In this document: positions 26,524-35,667 of the stretch, piece after piece
How the letters are laid out: each line of letters opens with the position of its first letter
How positions within the stretch are numbered: position 1 is the stretch's first letter
Origin: Kiritimatiellia bacterium
GTDB taxonomy: Bacteria > Verrucomicrobiota > Kiritimatiellia > CAIQIC01 > JAGNIJ01
Length of the DNA stretch: 64,000 nt
Direction of reading: 5' to 3'
Assembly: GCA_018001225.1 (NCBI GenBank)
Contig: JAGNIJ010000007.1
Location: forward strand, 1-64,000
Position numbers and translations under genes: made by a program
The notes under the pieces: generated by a model
The model's input: only the letters and a program-made list of their open reading frames with translations
Told to the model about the DNA's origin: nothing
Database searches by the model: none

Positions 26524-29500
26524 TGCAGAACCTTTACGGATATCCTGGAGGGCGGCGGGCCTCCGCCGCCGTCGCGGCCGGCCTCCTGCTGCTGTTCCTG
26601 GCCCCGGGCGTTCGGGCGCTCGACTGGGTCGGGCACGTTACCATCGGCCCGCAGGACGGCTTCATCGAGTCCACCAACGACGTCTGGATCAACGTCGAAT
26701 CCTCGCCCGCCGGCGGCGCCACGGGCGCGCGGGTGGTCTACAGCACCGACGGCGGCGGGAGCTGGGTATCCACGAACATGTGGGCCAACGGCCGGCTCGG
26801 TGTCCATGACTGGTGGCACGTCAATCTCGGTCCGTTCCCCGGCGGCACGGTGATCCGCTACGCCGTGGAAGTTTTCGCCGACGGCGGGGGCTCGATGTGG
26901 GACCGCAACGACGGCACGGACTATTACGCCCATGTCAACGGCGGCGCCGGGTCGCGCTGGTACGGGAACACGCGCCACGACCCGCCCAACCAGCAGGTGG
27001 ACGCGGGCGAGGGGGTGACCGTCTTCATCGAGACCTATCCCATCGGCACGGCGGCCACGGCGCGCGTGGTGTACAGCACCGACGGAGGGGCCCACTGGAC
27101 CTCCGTGGCCATGACGAAAAACGGAACGGTTGGCGCGAACGATCTGTGGCAGGCCTCGATCGGAAGTTTCGCGGCCGGTTCGACGAACTTCTACGCGGTG
27201 GAGGTCACGTTCGGGCCGGACGATACGGAATGGGACACGAATAACGGCGCGAACTACCCGCTCATCATAAACAACCTCCATCCTGGCCAGTGGGTCGGCC
27301 TCACGCGGCACAGTCCGCATAACGGCGACATCGACCCCGGCGACGATCTCTTCGTCACCGTGGAATCCCGGCCGCGCGAGAAGGCGAGCTCGGCCAAGGC
27401 GGCGTACAGCGTCAACGGCGGCGCGTGGCAGGAGGCCGGCCTGCCGTGGCTCGCGGTATCCGGCTCGAACGATGTCTGGCGCGGCAGTATCGGCTCGTTC
27501 TCGGCCGGCGACGAGATCCGGTACGCCGTCGCGGTGAACTTCGGTTACGGCGGCGAGACCTGGGACACGGCGGGCGGCACGAATTTCTACGCCTTCGTTA
27601 ACACCGCCTCCACGTCGCGCTGGGTCGGCAATACCACGACCTGGCCCGAGCCGGGGGAGATCGATCCGGAGGACGCCCTGTGGATCAATACCGAGTCGCG
27701 ACCGGCGGGCGATTCCATCTCGGCCCGCGTGATCTGGTCCACCAACGGCGGCACGGCGTGGAACTCGACGCCGATGACATCGAACGGCACGAACGGGAAC
27801 AATGCCCTGTGGCACGTCAACCTCGGCCCGTTCCCCGCGGGGACGACGAACGAATTTGCCGTCGAGGTCGCCTTCACGGGCGGGGGGACCCTTTGGGACA
27901 GCGCGGGCGGCGCGAATTACAAGGCGGTCGTCAACTCGCCCCGGGAACTCTCGTGGATCGGCAACACGGTCCACTGGCCGGCGGACACCAACCTGGACGC
28001 GGGCGAGGACTTCTGGATCAACACGGAGACCGAGCCCCTCGGCGCGGCGACGAACGTGCGCGTGGTCTACACGGCGGACGGCGGCGCGACCTGGCAGGAG
28101 GCGAACCTGTCCACCAACGGCGCGTCGGGCAACCGGACGCTCTGGCACGTCAACCTGGGCGGTTTCGGGGAAGGGGTGGTCGTGCGTTATGCCCTGGAGG
28201 CCAGGGATGTCTACGGGAACTCGCTTTGGGACAACAGCTGGGGCGAGGATTTCTACGTCCGCGTGAATTCACTGATCCGCGACCTGTACACGGACAAGGC
28301 GCGGTACAACCCGGGCGACACGGCGACGATCTCGGCGGAGTTGTACAACGCGTCCGGCTCGCCGGTCACCGGCACGCTGCGGCTCCGCGTGTCGCATCTG
28401 TTCGGCGAACTGGCGGTGATCGAGTCGAACGTGACGGTCGGGGCCGGTTCGGGGGTGACGGTGAACCTCCCGTGGGGAACCCCGCTCGACGACTTCCGCG
28501 GGTACGCCGTGGATGCGGACTTCGTCGCGGGCGGCGCGACGAACGATCGCCGGTCCACGGCGCTGGACGTGAGCAGCGACTGGACGAAGTTCCCGCGCTA
28601 CGGCTTCTTCTCCGACTTTTACGAGGGCGAGCAGTCCTGGGACTCGGAGGCCAAGGCGAAGGAGTTGAGCAAGTATCACATCAGCGCGGTGCAGTTCTAC
28701 GACTGGATGTGGGAGCATGACAGGCTGGTGCCGTATGCGGACGACGGGACGCGTCTGAACGTCTTCGAGCAGATTGACGGGCGGGTGCAATCGCTCGTGA
28801 CGGTGTCCAACAAGATCGCCGCCGCCAGGGGCCGGAACATGTTCACCATGGCCTATGATTTGCTCTACGGCGACAGCGGGCGGGGCTCGGCCCCGCTGCA
28901 CCCGGAGTGGGCCGCGTACAACAAGTCGTGGGCGACCGACCCGGTGGACATCCGCCAGCATCCGCTGGGCAGCCACACGATCTGGGTCATGGACTGCTCG
29001 AACGCGGATTGGAAGCGATGGATCTTCAACCAGTACAAGGACGCGCTGATCAAAATGGGGTTCGAGGGAATCCACCTCGACAACCTGGGCGGGGCGTGGA
29101 GCTACCGGTACGACTCGAACGACGGCATCTGGGAAGGCGACGCCTTCCCCTCGTTCATCAACGACTGCCGGGGCGAACTCCGCGAGGTGAACCCGGACGC
29201 GCGGCTGATCCACAACGACGTGTACGCGGGCTATCTCGACCAGGTCGCGCCGTCCGCGGTGGATGTATATTACGCTGAAGTATGGGGTTATGACCGGTAC
29301 AGCGACGTGCGGGAGCTGATTCTGCGCGCGAAGGACCGGGGCCGGAAGCAGGTTGTTCTCGCCGCGTACATGAACCTGGATGACTATACCAATTACTTGA
29401 GCGAGGCCTCGGTCCGGCTGATGGACGCCTGCGTGTTCGCCAACGGCGCGTATCATATCGAACTGGGCGAGGGCGTGGAGATGCTCTCGAACCATTACTT

Positions 29501-31679
29501 CCCGATGCACTGGCCGCCGATGCGGCCGACGCTGCGGCGCGCGATGCGGGATTACTATGACTTTATCGTGAAGTACGAAAACCTGATCTTCTTCAACACG
29601 CTCGGGGACGTGGTGGACGGCACGGCCGCCGCGAACCTCTCGAGCACGACCCATGCGATCAGCAAGACCGGCGCGGCCGGGAGCGTCTGGGCCGTGGCGA
29701 AGATCTGGCGGGACGAGTTCGACACGCTCAACCTGGTCAACCTGAACGGAGTGGACGAGCTCTGGCGCAACCGCAGCGCCCGGCCGCCGGCGCAGACCAA
29801 CATCGCGTTCAAGTACTACGTCGACAAGGTCGTCCGCCACCTCTACGTCGCCACGCCGGACGACGGGCTCGGTCGCCCGCGGGAGCTGGCCTTCACCGGG
29901 GGCACGGACGGCGGCGGCTACTATGTCGAGTTCACCGTGCCCGCCCTGGAATACTGGGACCTGGTGGTGTTGGACAAGAGGACGGACATCAAGGTGGACG
30001 GCTGGCCCGGCGACTGGACGGGCGCCGCGCCGACGAACATCCATGCCGTCACCGTGGACCGGGGCGAGTGGATCTACACGGGCGAGGCGAACGACTCCAG
30101 GACCTTCGGCGGGGCCTCGCCGGACGAGGACATTACCGAGGTCCGCTTCACCTGCGACGAGACATACCTCTACGGCCTCATCCGCATGCAAAACATCACC
30201 AACGCGGAACTCCCCGCGATCGGCATCGCCTGGAATTCGCATCTCGGCGGCGGCAGCTTCCCCTGGATCGGGGACGCCTCCACGCCGGGCGCCTCGATCG
30301 GGCTGGAGAACGGCGACCAGCACGCGACGCGCGAAATCATGATCTACTCGGCCGGCGGGACGGCGAAGATCCGGCTGTACAACGGCAGCGGTTGGTATGT
30401 GCCGAACGCCCTGGATTCCGCGGTCGCCGTAAGCACGGGCGACGATGTCCTCGAGTTCCGCATCAACCGGTACGACCTCGACCTGTTCTACCCGCAGGAG
30501 GTCACGGTGTCGCTGGCCTCCTTCCGCGGCAGCAGCAACGAGGCGGGCAGCGACGCGACCTACGACACGCCCGACGACAATAACGACGGGATTGACGTCC
30601 TGGGCGGTGACGTCGGCGTGTCGGCGAACGCGTGGGCCCGCGACCTGGACGACAACACGATGGGCCGGCATTACCGGATCCTGTTCAACCAGCAGGGCGC
30701 GGATGCTTCCGTCCGGATCGCGTGGCCGAATTTCGACGGGCAGCGGATCGACATTCTCACGAACGAGGCGTACACCATCGTGGCGCGGTTCACCGAGACG
30801 TTGTCCGCGGTCACGAACGACTTCCTGTTCGCCGTCAACGGCGTGGCGCAGGATCCGGCAGGTTATTTCTTCCAGGATGAGGTCGCCGGGGATTTCATGG
30901 GCGAGGTCCGGTTCCCGTGGGCCGACACCGGCAGCGGCATCCGCACCATCGAGGTTTCCTATGCCGCGTCGGGTTTCGACCTGACGGCCTCGCGGACGGT
31001 GAACCTGAATCCCGACACCGATGGAGACGGGATCCGGGACGCGCTGGAGGACGTGAATCGGAACGACGTCTACAACACCCCGTATGAAACCAGTTACACG
31101 AACACCGACACGGACGCCGACGGCCTGGCCGACGGGTTCGAGGACGGCAACCGCGACGGGCGGATCACGGGGGATGCCAACAATAATTATCTTCACGACT
31201 CCGGCGAGCAGTGGTGGGAGACCGATCCGCGCAAGGCCGACACCGACGGGGACGGCCTGCCGGACGGATGGGAAGTGGCTCACGGGCTGGACCCGTGGGA
31301 CGACGGGGTTGCCGGGCACACGAACATGAACACCGACGCGGCCATTACCGACGACCTCGAGGGCGGGGCGGGCGACCCGGACGGCGACGGGATGTCCAAC
31401 CATGAGGAGTACATCGCGGGCACGGGCCCGCAAAACCGGTACTCCTTTTTCGGGCTGGGCGGCTTTTCCAATGCGCCGGAAGGCGCGTTCTACTTCAGTT
31501 GGCCCAGCGCGACGGGCCGCGTGTACGGCGTGCAGGTTTCGACGAATCTGCTCGCGGCCTTCGAGGGCTGGTCCAATGGAATTCCCGCCACGCCGCCGTC
31601 GAATACGCTCCGCGACGGCGATCATGCGAACGACACGCGGCGCTTCTACAGGGTCAGCGTGACGTATCCGGCCCCATAG
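26520..31679 (+). CDS. Large secreted GH66 dextranase-like enzyme with five tandem N-terminal modules
   Basis: 1719 residues. After the signal peptide there are five modules of about 110 residues, each starting W(V/Y/I)G and containing a YSTDGG-type strand, probably carbohydrate binding. The GH66 domain (residues about 690-1150) begins YGFFSDFYEGE and has AVQFYDWMWEHDRL, the nucleophile region GFEGIHLDNLGG and the acid region VYYAEVWGYDRY. A further beta domain, four DTDGDGxxD-type calcium repeats and the shared C-terminal module follow. ATG 26520 overlaps the GH31 stop. GH66 enzymes are endodextranases or cycloisomaltooligosaccharide glucanotransferases; which one cannot be told here. Confidence 0.9.
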   Translation: MMQNLYGYPGGRRASAAVAAGLLLLFLAPGVRALDWVGHVTIGPQDGFIESTNDVWINVESSPAGGATGARVVYSTDGGGSWVSTNMWANGRLGVHDWWHVNLGPFPGGTVIRYAVEVFADGGGSMWDRNDGTDYYAHVNGGAGSRWYGNTRHDPPNQQVDAGEGVTVFIETYPIGTAATARVVYSTDGGAHWTSVAMTKNGTVGANDLWQASIGSFAAGSTNFYAVEVTFGPDDTEWDTNNGANYPLIINNLHPGQWVGLTRHSPHNGDIDPGDDLFVTVESRPREKASSAKAAYSVNGGAWQEAGLPWLAVSGSNDVWRGSIGSFSAGDEIRYAVAVNFGYGGETWDTAGGTNFYAFVNTASTSRWVGNTTTWPEPGEIDPEDALWINTESRPAGDSISARVIWSTNGGTAWNSTPMTSNGTNGNNALWHVNLGPFPAGTTNEFAVEVAFTGGGTLWDSAGGANYKAVVNSPRELSWIGNTVHWPADTNLDAGEDFWINTETEPLGAATNVRVVYTADGGATWQEANLSTNGASGNRTLWHVNLGGFGEGVVVRYALEARDVYGNSLWDNSWGEDFYVRVNSLIRDLYTDKARYNPGDTATISAELYNASGSPVTGTLRLRVSHLFGELAVIESNVTVGAGSGVTVNLPWGTPLDDFRGYAVDADFVAGGATNDRRSTALDVSSDWTKFPRYGFFSDFYEGEQSWDSEAKAKELSKYHISAVQFYDWMWEHDRLVPYADDGTRLNVFEQIDGRVQSLVTVSNKIAAARGRNMFTMAYDLLYGDSGRGSAPLHPEWAAYNKSWATDPVDIRQHPLGSHTIWVMDCSNADWKRWIFNQYKDALIKMGFEGIHLDNLGGAWSYRYDSNDGIWEGDAFPSFINDCRGELREVNPDARLIHNDVYAGYLDQVAPSAVDVYYAEVWGYDRYSDVRELILRAKDRGRKQVVLAAYMNLDDYTNYLSEASVRLMDACVFANGAYHIELGEGVEMLSNHYFPMHWPPMRPTLRRAMRDYYDFIVKYENLIFFNTLGDVVDGTAAANLSSTTHAISKTGAAGSVWAVAKIWRDEFDTLNLVNLNGVDELWRNRSARPPAQTNIAFKYYVDKVVRHLYVATPDDGLGRPRELAFTGGTDGGGYYVEFTVPALEYWDLVVLDKRTDIKVDGWPGDWTGAAPTNIHAVTVDRGEWIYTGEANDSRTFGGASPDEDITEVRFTCDETYLYGLIRMQNITNAELPAIGIAWNSHLGGGSFPWIGDASTPGASIGLENGDQHATREIMIYSAGGTAKIRLYNGSGWYVPNALDSAVAVSTGDDVLEFRINRYDLDLFYPQEVTVSLASFRGSSNEAGSDATYDTPDDNNDGIDVLGGDVGVSANAWARDLDDNTMGRHYRILFNQQGADASVRIAWPNFDGQRIDILTNEAYTIVARFTETLSAVTNDFLFAVNGVAQDPAGYFFQDEVAGDFMGEVRFPWADTGSGIRTIEVSYAASGFDLTASRTVNLNPDTDGDGIRDALEDVNRNDVYNTPYETSYTNTDTDADGLADGFEDGNRDGRITGDANNNYLHDSGEQWWETDPRKADTDGDGLPDGWEVAHGLDPWDDGVAGHTNMNTDAAITDDLEGGAGDPDGDGMSNHEEYIAGTGPQNRYSFFGLGGFSNAPEGAFYFSWPSATGRVYGVQVSTNLLAAFEGWSNGIPATPPSNTLRDGDHANDTRRFYRVSVTYPAP

Positions 31680-32400
31680 CGGCGCGGAGCAAGGCCAGCA
31701 GCGCGACGCAAGCCGTGTCCGTGCGCAGCGTGCGCGCGCCCAGGGAAACGGACAGAAAGCCGTGGGCGGCCAGCAACTCCTCCTCGTACGGAATCCAGCC
31801 GCCCTCGGGGCCGACGGCCAGGAGAACCCGGCCGGGATTCGACACCACGACCGCGTCCCGGATGGAACGACCCTCGCCGGGTTGCGCGATGAGGCGTAAA
31901 CCGTCCGGGAACAAGCCGTTCAACTCGTCTTCGACCAGGATCTTGAACTGCTTGAACACGCGGACCTCCGGCAGCCGCGTGTCCCCGGCTTGCTGGAGCC
32001 CCTCGATCAGCAGCGGGCGGTACACCTCCGGCCGCAGGACGTGCGAATCGAAGTACATCTTCTCGACCTTCCACGCGTTGGTCAGGATGATCCGGCCCAC
32101 GCCCAGGGCCGCCAACTGCGCCCACAGCCTTCGCAGGACCTTGGGCCGGGGCAGGGCGAGCAGCAGGTCCACGCGCGGTCGAGGAGGAACCGCGTCCTCG
32201 AACACACACGACAATTCGACGGCCTCTTTCGCGAGCGTTGTTACGGTGCCCGTGCCGGGTGGGCCGTCCAGCAGGCCGACGCGAATCGTATCGCCGCATC
32301 GGGCGTTCAGGACCTCTACGACATGGCGGGCTTGTGTCCCTGTCAGTCGGACCGAACGGTCCGCTTGCAGGCTCCCGGGCTCGATCAGCAGGAGGTTCAC
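31654..32400 (-). CDS. rsmE: 16S rRNA (uracil-1498-N3)-methyltransferase
   Basis: 248 residues from GTG 32400 (VNLLLIEPGSL). This is the expected length for RsmE; the open frame extends 24 codons upstream but those residues are unlike the family. The N-terminal PUA-like domain (LTGTQARHVVEVLNARCGD) is followed by a SPOUT knot with LLAVGPEGGWIPYEEELL and LGARTLRTDTA, the SAM-binding loops. It methylates N3 of U1498 in the ribosomal decoding region. It is last in the mnmA-larE-rsmE group, with a 90-nt gap after larE. It overlaps the GH66 gene tail to tail by 26 nt. Confidence 0.92.
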   Translation of the reverse strand: MNLLLIEPGSLQADRSVRLTGTQARHVVEVLNARCGDTIRVGLLDGPPGTGTVTTLAKEAVELSCVFEDAVPPRPRVDLLLALPRPKVLRRLWAQLAALGVGRIILTNAWKVEKMYFDSHVLRPEVYRPLLIEGLQQAGDTRLPEVRVFKQFKILVEDELNGLFPDGLRLIAQPGEGRSIRDAVVVSNPGRVLLAVGPEGGWIPYEEELLAAHGFLSVSLGARTLRTDTACVALLALLRAAMGPDTSR

Positions 32401-32440
32401 CTGTTTCGCTCTTTCGCGGCTGCCGTTCGCATGAACTTTC

Positions 32441-32486
32441 CCTGGAGGGCGGCAGGCTCCTGCCGCCGTCAAACCCGTCGCCCTCC
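32441..32486. repeat. Family A palindromic repeat
   Basis: Contains a perfect 9-bp stem, GGCGGCAGG-CT-CCTGCCGCC (32448-32467), flanked by inverted tggaggg and ccctcca. It lies between larE and rsmE and could form a stem-loop in their transcript. Confidence 0.55.
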
Positions 32487-32490
32487 ATCT

Positions 32491-33324
32491 TCAAAGCACT
32501 TCGTTCAAACTCCCGGTCCGGTACCCCTGCAGGTCGAGAGCGACGAAGCGGAATCCCGCGGCCTTGACCGCCCGCGCGATCTCCGAGCGCAACGGCGCCC
32601 GGGCCGCGCGTTCGATGTCCCCGGGCGCCAGCTCGATGCGCGCGAACTTCCCGTGCGCCCGCACGCGGACCACGGCAAAACCGAGGCCGCGCAGCGCGTC
32701 CTCGGCCTGCTCCACCGCGCGCAGGATCTCCGGCGTGATGGCCGTGCCGTACGGTACCCGCGAGGACAAGCACGCGGAAGCCGGCTTGTCCGCCGTCGGC
32801 AGGCCCAGCAACCGCGAGGCGGCCCGGATATCCGCTTTGCTCCACTTCGCTTCCAGCAGCGGGCTGCGGACGTTCAGGTTCCCGGCCGCCTCGCGGCCGG
32901 GCCGGTAGTCGCCGAGGTCGTCGGTGTTGGCGCCATCCAGCACGATCCGCTTCTCGTTTTCCCGGGCGAGTTGGCCGAGCAGCGTGAACAGCTCCGTCTT
33001 GCAATGGAAGCAGCGGTCCGGGGCGTTTTTCAGGTAGGCCGGGTTGTCCATCTCCCGGGTTTGGATGACGCGGTGGCGGATGCCGATCCGCGCGGCCAGC
33101 TCGCGAGCCGCCTCGAGTTCCTTGCGCGGCAGAGAGGGGGAGTCCGCAGTGACCGCCTCCGCCTGCTCGCCCAGCACGCCGTGCGCCGCCGCGGCGAGGA
33201 AGGCGCTGTCCGTCCCGCCGCTGTACGCGACCACGACCGCGCCCAGCTCCCGGAGCAGGCGTCCCAACCCGGCCGCCTTGCCGGCCAGTTCCGGCGGCCA
33301 GGCGATGTCTGCCCACGGCGTCAT
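32491..33324 (-). CDS. larE: LarE-type ATP-dependent sacrificial sulfur transferase
   Basis: 277 residues. The PP-loop VVAYSGGTDSAFLA (residues about 30-43) binds ATP, and RCFHCKTELF and SACLSSRVPYGT carry the conserved cysteines of the family. LarE adenylates and thiolates the pyridinium carboxylate precursor of the nickel-pincer cofactor, giving up sulfur from a cysteine or from a cluster. ATG 33324 overlaps the mnmA stop by 4 nt. larB, larC and larA are absent from the window, so either they lie elsewhere or this is one of the LarE relatives with another thiolation substrate. Confidence 0.88.
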   Translation of the reverse strand: MTPWADIAWPPELAGKAAGLGRLLRELGAVVVAYSGGTDSAFLAAAAHGVLGEQAEAVTADSPSLPRKELEAARELAARIGIRHRVIQTREMDNPAYLKNAPDRCFHCKTELFTLLGQLARENEKRIVLDGANTDDLGDYRPGREAAGNLNVRSPLLEAKWSKADIRAASRLLGLPTADKPASACLSSRVPYGTAITPEILRAVEQAEDALRGLGFAVVRVRAHGKFARIELAPGDIERAARAPLRSEIARAVKAAGFRFVALDLQGYRTGSLNEVL

Positions 33325-34394
33325 GGGGTCCTCTCCGCGGCGATCCAGCCGCCGCCCAGCACGTCGTCTCCGTCGTAGAACACCGCGGCCTGGCCTGGCG
33401 TGACCGCGAATTGAGGCTCGGTGAAATCCACTTGCGCGCCGCCGGGCTTCGTCGGCCGCACGGTCGCCCGGGCGCCGGCGTGGCGGTAGCGGAGCTGGAC
33501 CTCGCATTCGATAGCGCCGGCCGGCGCCGGCCGGATCCAGTGCACATCCTCAACCTGGCAGCCGGGCTTCAGCGTTTCCTCCAGCGGGGCGACGATGACG
33601 GTGTTCGTGTCGGCGTGGAGTTCCTTGACGTACAGCCGCTGCGCGGCCGCGACGGCCAGGCCCTCGCGCTGCCCGATGGTAAAGTGATAGTGGCCTTCGT
33701 GTTGGCCGAGGACGCGGCCGGCCGTGTCCGTGATGGGGCCGGGCTGATGGAGATGAGGGCGGCGTTTCTCGATGAACTCGGCGTAGCCGCCTTCGGTCAC
33801 GAAGCAGAGATCCTGGCTCTCGGAATCGTGGATCACGGGCAGCTTCTTCGCCCGGGCGATGTCCGCGACCTCCGGCTTGGTCAGGTCGCCGAGCGGAAAC
33901 AGGCTATGGGCCAGTTGCGAGGCGTCGAGACGGTGCAGGAAATAGGACTGGTCCTTCTTCCGGTCGCGCCCGCGGGAGAGATGCCAGCCGTCCTCGCGGC
34001 GGGCCAGGCGCGCGTAGTGGCCGGTGGCGAGGTGGGTGCAGCCGAGCGCCAGCGCCTCCCGCAGGAGCAGGCCGAACTTGACCACCTCGTTGCAGCGGAC
34101 GCACGGCGAGGGGGTGCGTCCCTCGGCATATTCCTGCACGAAGGGCGCGACGATGCGTTCGCCGAAGAACCCGAGTGCGTTGAGGAGGTAGTGGGGGATG
34201 TCCAGGAAGTCCGCGATCTGCCGGGCGCGGCGCGCGTCGTCGAGCGAGCAGCAGCGGGACCCCTCGCGCCAGAGGTGGGCGGTCAGGCCGACGACCTCGT
34301 GGCCCTGCTCGGCCAGCAGCGCCGCCGCGACGGAGCTGTCCACCCCGCCGCTCATACCGACGGCGACGCGGAGCTTTGGAGTTGTCGATGTCAT
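33321..34394 (-). CDS. mnmA: tRNA-specific 2-thiouridylase
   Basis: 357 residues. The PP-loop AVGMSGGVDSSVAA is at residues about 10-23. Catalytic cysteines lie in TPSPCVRCNEVVKF and SESQDLCFV, and GDLTKPEVADIA, HYHFTIGQREGL and FYDGDDVLGGG are further family blocks. MnmA inserts sulfur at C2 of the wobble uridine in tRNA-Lys, Glu and Gln. ATG 34394 (MTSTTPKLRVAVG) is used; an ATG 42 nt upstream would add an unconserved head. It is the first gene of a coupled pair with larE; both use PP-loop sulfur chemistry. Confidence 0.95.
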   Translation of the reverse strand: MTSTTPKLRVAVGMSGGVDSSVAAALLAEQGHEVVGLTAHLWREGSRCCSLDDARRARQIADFLDIPHYLLNALGFFGERIVAPFVQEYAEGRTPSPCVRCNEVVKFGLLLREALALGCTHLATGHYARLARREDGWHLSRGRDRKKDQSYFLHRLDASQLAHSLFPLGDLTKPEVADIARAKKLPVIHDSESQDLCFVTEGGYAEFIEKRRPHLHQPGPITDTAGRVLGQHEGHYHFTIGQREGLAVAAAQRLYVKELHADTNTVIVAPLEETLKPGCQVEDVHWIRPAPAGAIECEVQLRYRHAGARATVRPTKPGGAQVDFTEPQFAVTPGQAAVFYDGDDVLGGGWIAAERTP

Positions 34395-34442
34395 CGCATC
34401 CCGCACCAAGATTGCCCACCGGTGGCGTCTTGGCAAGCTTTC

Positions 34443-34514
34443 GGCGTCGCGGGAGCTCCGCCCTCCAAATCCCTGATCCGATTGCCGCCTGGAGGGTCGA
34501 GCTCCGGCGAGACC
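34443..34514. repeat. Family A inverted repeat upstream of mnmA
   Basis: The left arm, 34443-34467 (ggcgtcgcgggagctccgcc and 5 nt more), is identical over 25 nt to 63961-63985. The right arm, 34490-34514, is its imperfect inverted copy across a 22-nt loop. It lies between two co-oriented genes, mnmA and the PLP enzyme. Confidence 0.65.
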
Positions 34515-34521
34515 GTGATGG

Positions 34522-35667
34522 TCAGGCCAGGGCGCCCAGCGCCTGCCGCAGGTCGGCCTCCAGGTCGTCGCCGTGCTCGATGCCTACGGAAAGCCGGACG
34601 AGTCCGTCGCCGATGCCGCGTCGCCGCCTCTCGGAGGACGGGATGGAACTGTGGGTCATCTTCGGGGGATAGCAGACCAGCGACTCCACGCCGCCCAGGC
34701 TTTCCGCGAGGATGAATACTTTCAGGCACGCCGTGAATTGCTCGACGGCCGGGAAGCCGCCCTTCAGGTCGAGGCTGATCATACCGCCGAACCCGGACAT
34801 CTGCTTTTTCGCCAGCTCGTGCTGCGGATGCGCCGGGAGGCCCGGGTAGTAGACGCGCTCGACGGCGGGGTGCGCTTCCAGGAACCGGGCCAGGCGCAGG
34901 GCGTTCTGCTCATGGGCCCGCATGCGGAGCGCCAGCGTCTTGATGCCCCGCAACACGAGCCAGCAATCCCACGGCCCCGGCACGGCGCCGGCGGCGTTCT
35001 GGTAGGCCTTGAGTTCCTGGTGCAGCCCGTCGTCCGAAACGATCACCGCTCCGCCGATCACGTCGCTGTGGCCGCCGAGGTACTTGGTGGTGCTGTGGAC
35101 CACGAGGTCCGCGCCGAGTTCGAGCGGGCGCTGGAAATAGGGGCTGGCGAACGTGTTGTCCACCGCGAGCCGGGCCTGGCGCGCGTGGGCGACCTCCGCC
35201 AGCGCGCGCAGGTCGGCCAGGCGCAGCAGGGGATTGGTCGGGGTTTCCACCCAGAGCAGGCGCGTGCGTTCCGTGAAGGCCGCCGAGACCTGCGCGGGGT
35301 CCGCCGCGTTGACGTAGGAGGTTTGAACGCCCCAGCGCCCGAAAACTTTGTGGAGCAGGCGGTAGGTCCCACCGTAGAGATCTTCGCCCGCGACGACGTG
35401 GTCGCCGGGCCCGAGCAGGTTCAGCACGGCGTGGGTCGCCGCGACGCCGGACGCGAAGGCGAGGCCGTGCTTCCCGCTCTCGAGCGAGGCCAGGGCCGCC
35501 TCCAGCGCGGCGCGCGTGGGGTTGCCCGAGCGCGAGTACTCGAACGCGCGCGGCCGGCCGATGCCGTCCTGCTGGAAGGTGGACGTCTGGTAGACGGGTG
35601 TTATCACCGCGCCCGTGACGGGATCGCTCGGCTGCCCGTCGTGGATCGCCCGGGTCTCAAATCGCAT
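34522..35667 (-). CDS. Cystathionine gamma-lyase / gamma-synthase family PLP enzyme
   Basis: 381 residues, the normal length. Typical blocks are ITPVYQTSTF, YSRSGNPTR, SGVAATHAVL, EDLYGGTYRL and HSTTKYLGGHSD, where the Lys binds pyridoxal phosphate. ESLGGVESL and RLSVGIE come near the end. GAGGAG lies 8 nt before the ATG. Sequence alone does not separate gamma-lyase (cystathionine to cysteine) from gamma-synthase. The probable cystathionine beta-synthase remnant directly upstream favours gamma-lyase, part of a former transsulfuration pair. metY lies just beyond. Confidence 0.9.
   Translation of the reverse strand: MRFETRAIHDGQPSDPVTGAVITPVYQTSTFQQDGIGRPRAFEYSRSGNPTRAALEAALASLESGKHGLAFASGVAATHAVLNLLGPGDHVVAGEDLYGGTYRLLHKVFGRWGVQTSYVNAADPAQVSAAFTERTRLLWVETPTNPLLRLADLRALAEVAHARQARLAVDNTFASPYFQRPLELGADLVVHSTTKYLGGHSDVIGGAVIVSDDGLHQELKAYQNAAGAVPGPWDCWLVLRGIKTLALRMRAHEQNALRLARFLEAHPAVERVYYPGLPAHPQHELAKKQMSGFGGMISLDLKGGFPAVEQFTACLKVFILAESLGGVESLVCYPPKMTHSSIPSSERRRRGIGDGLVRLSVGIEHGDDLEADLRQALGALA

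Noticed and set aside
28269..31625. 1118-codon open frame on the minus strand
   Set aside because: It is antisense to the GH66 gene, with Arg/Val/Pro-rich filler and no family motif.
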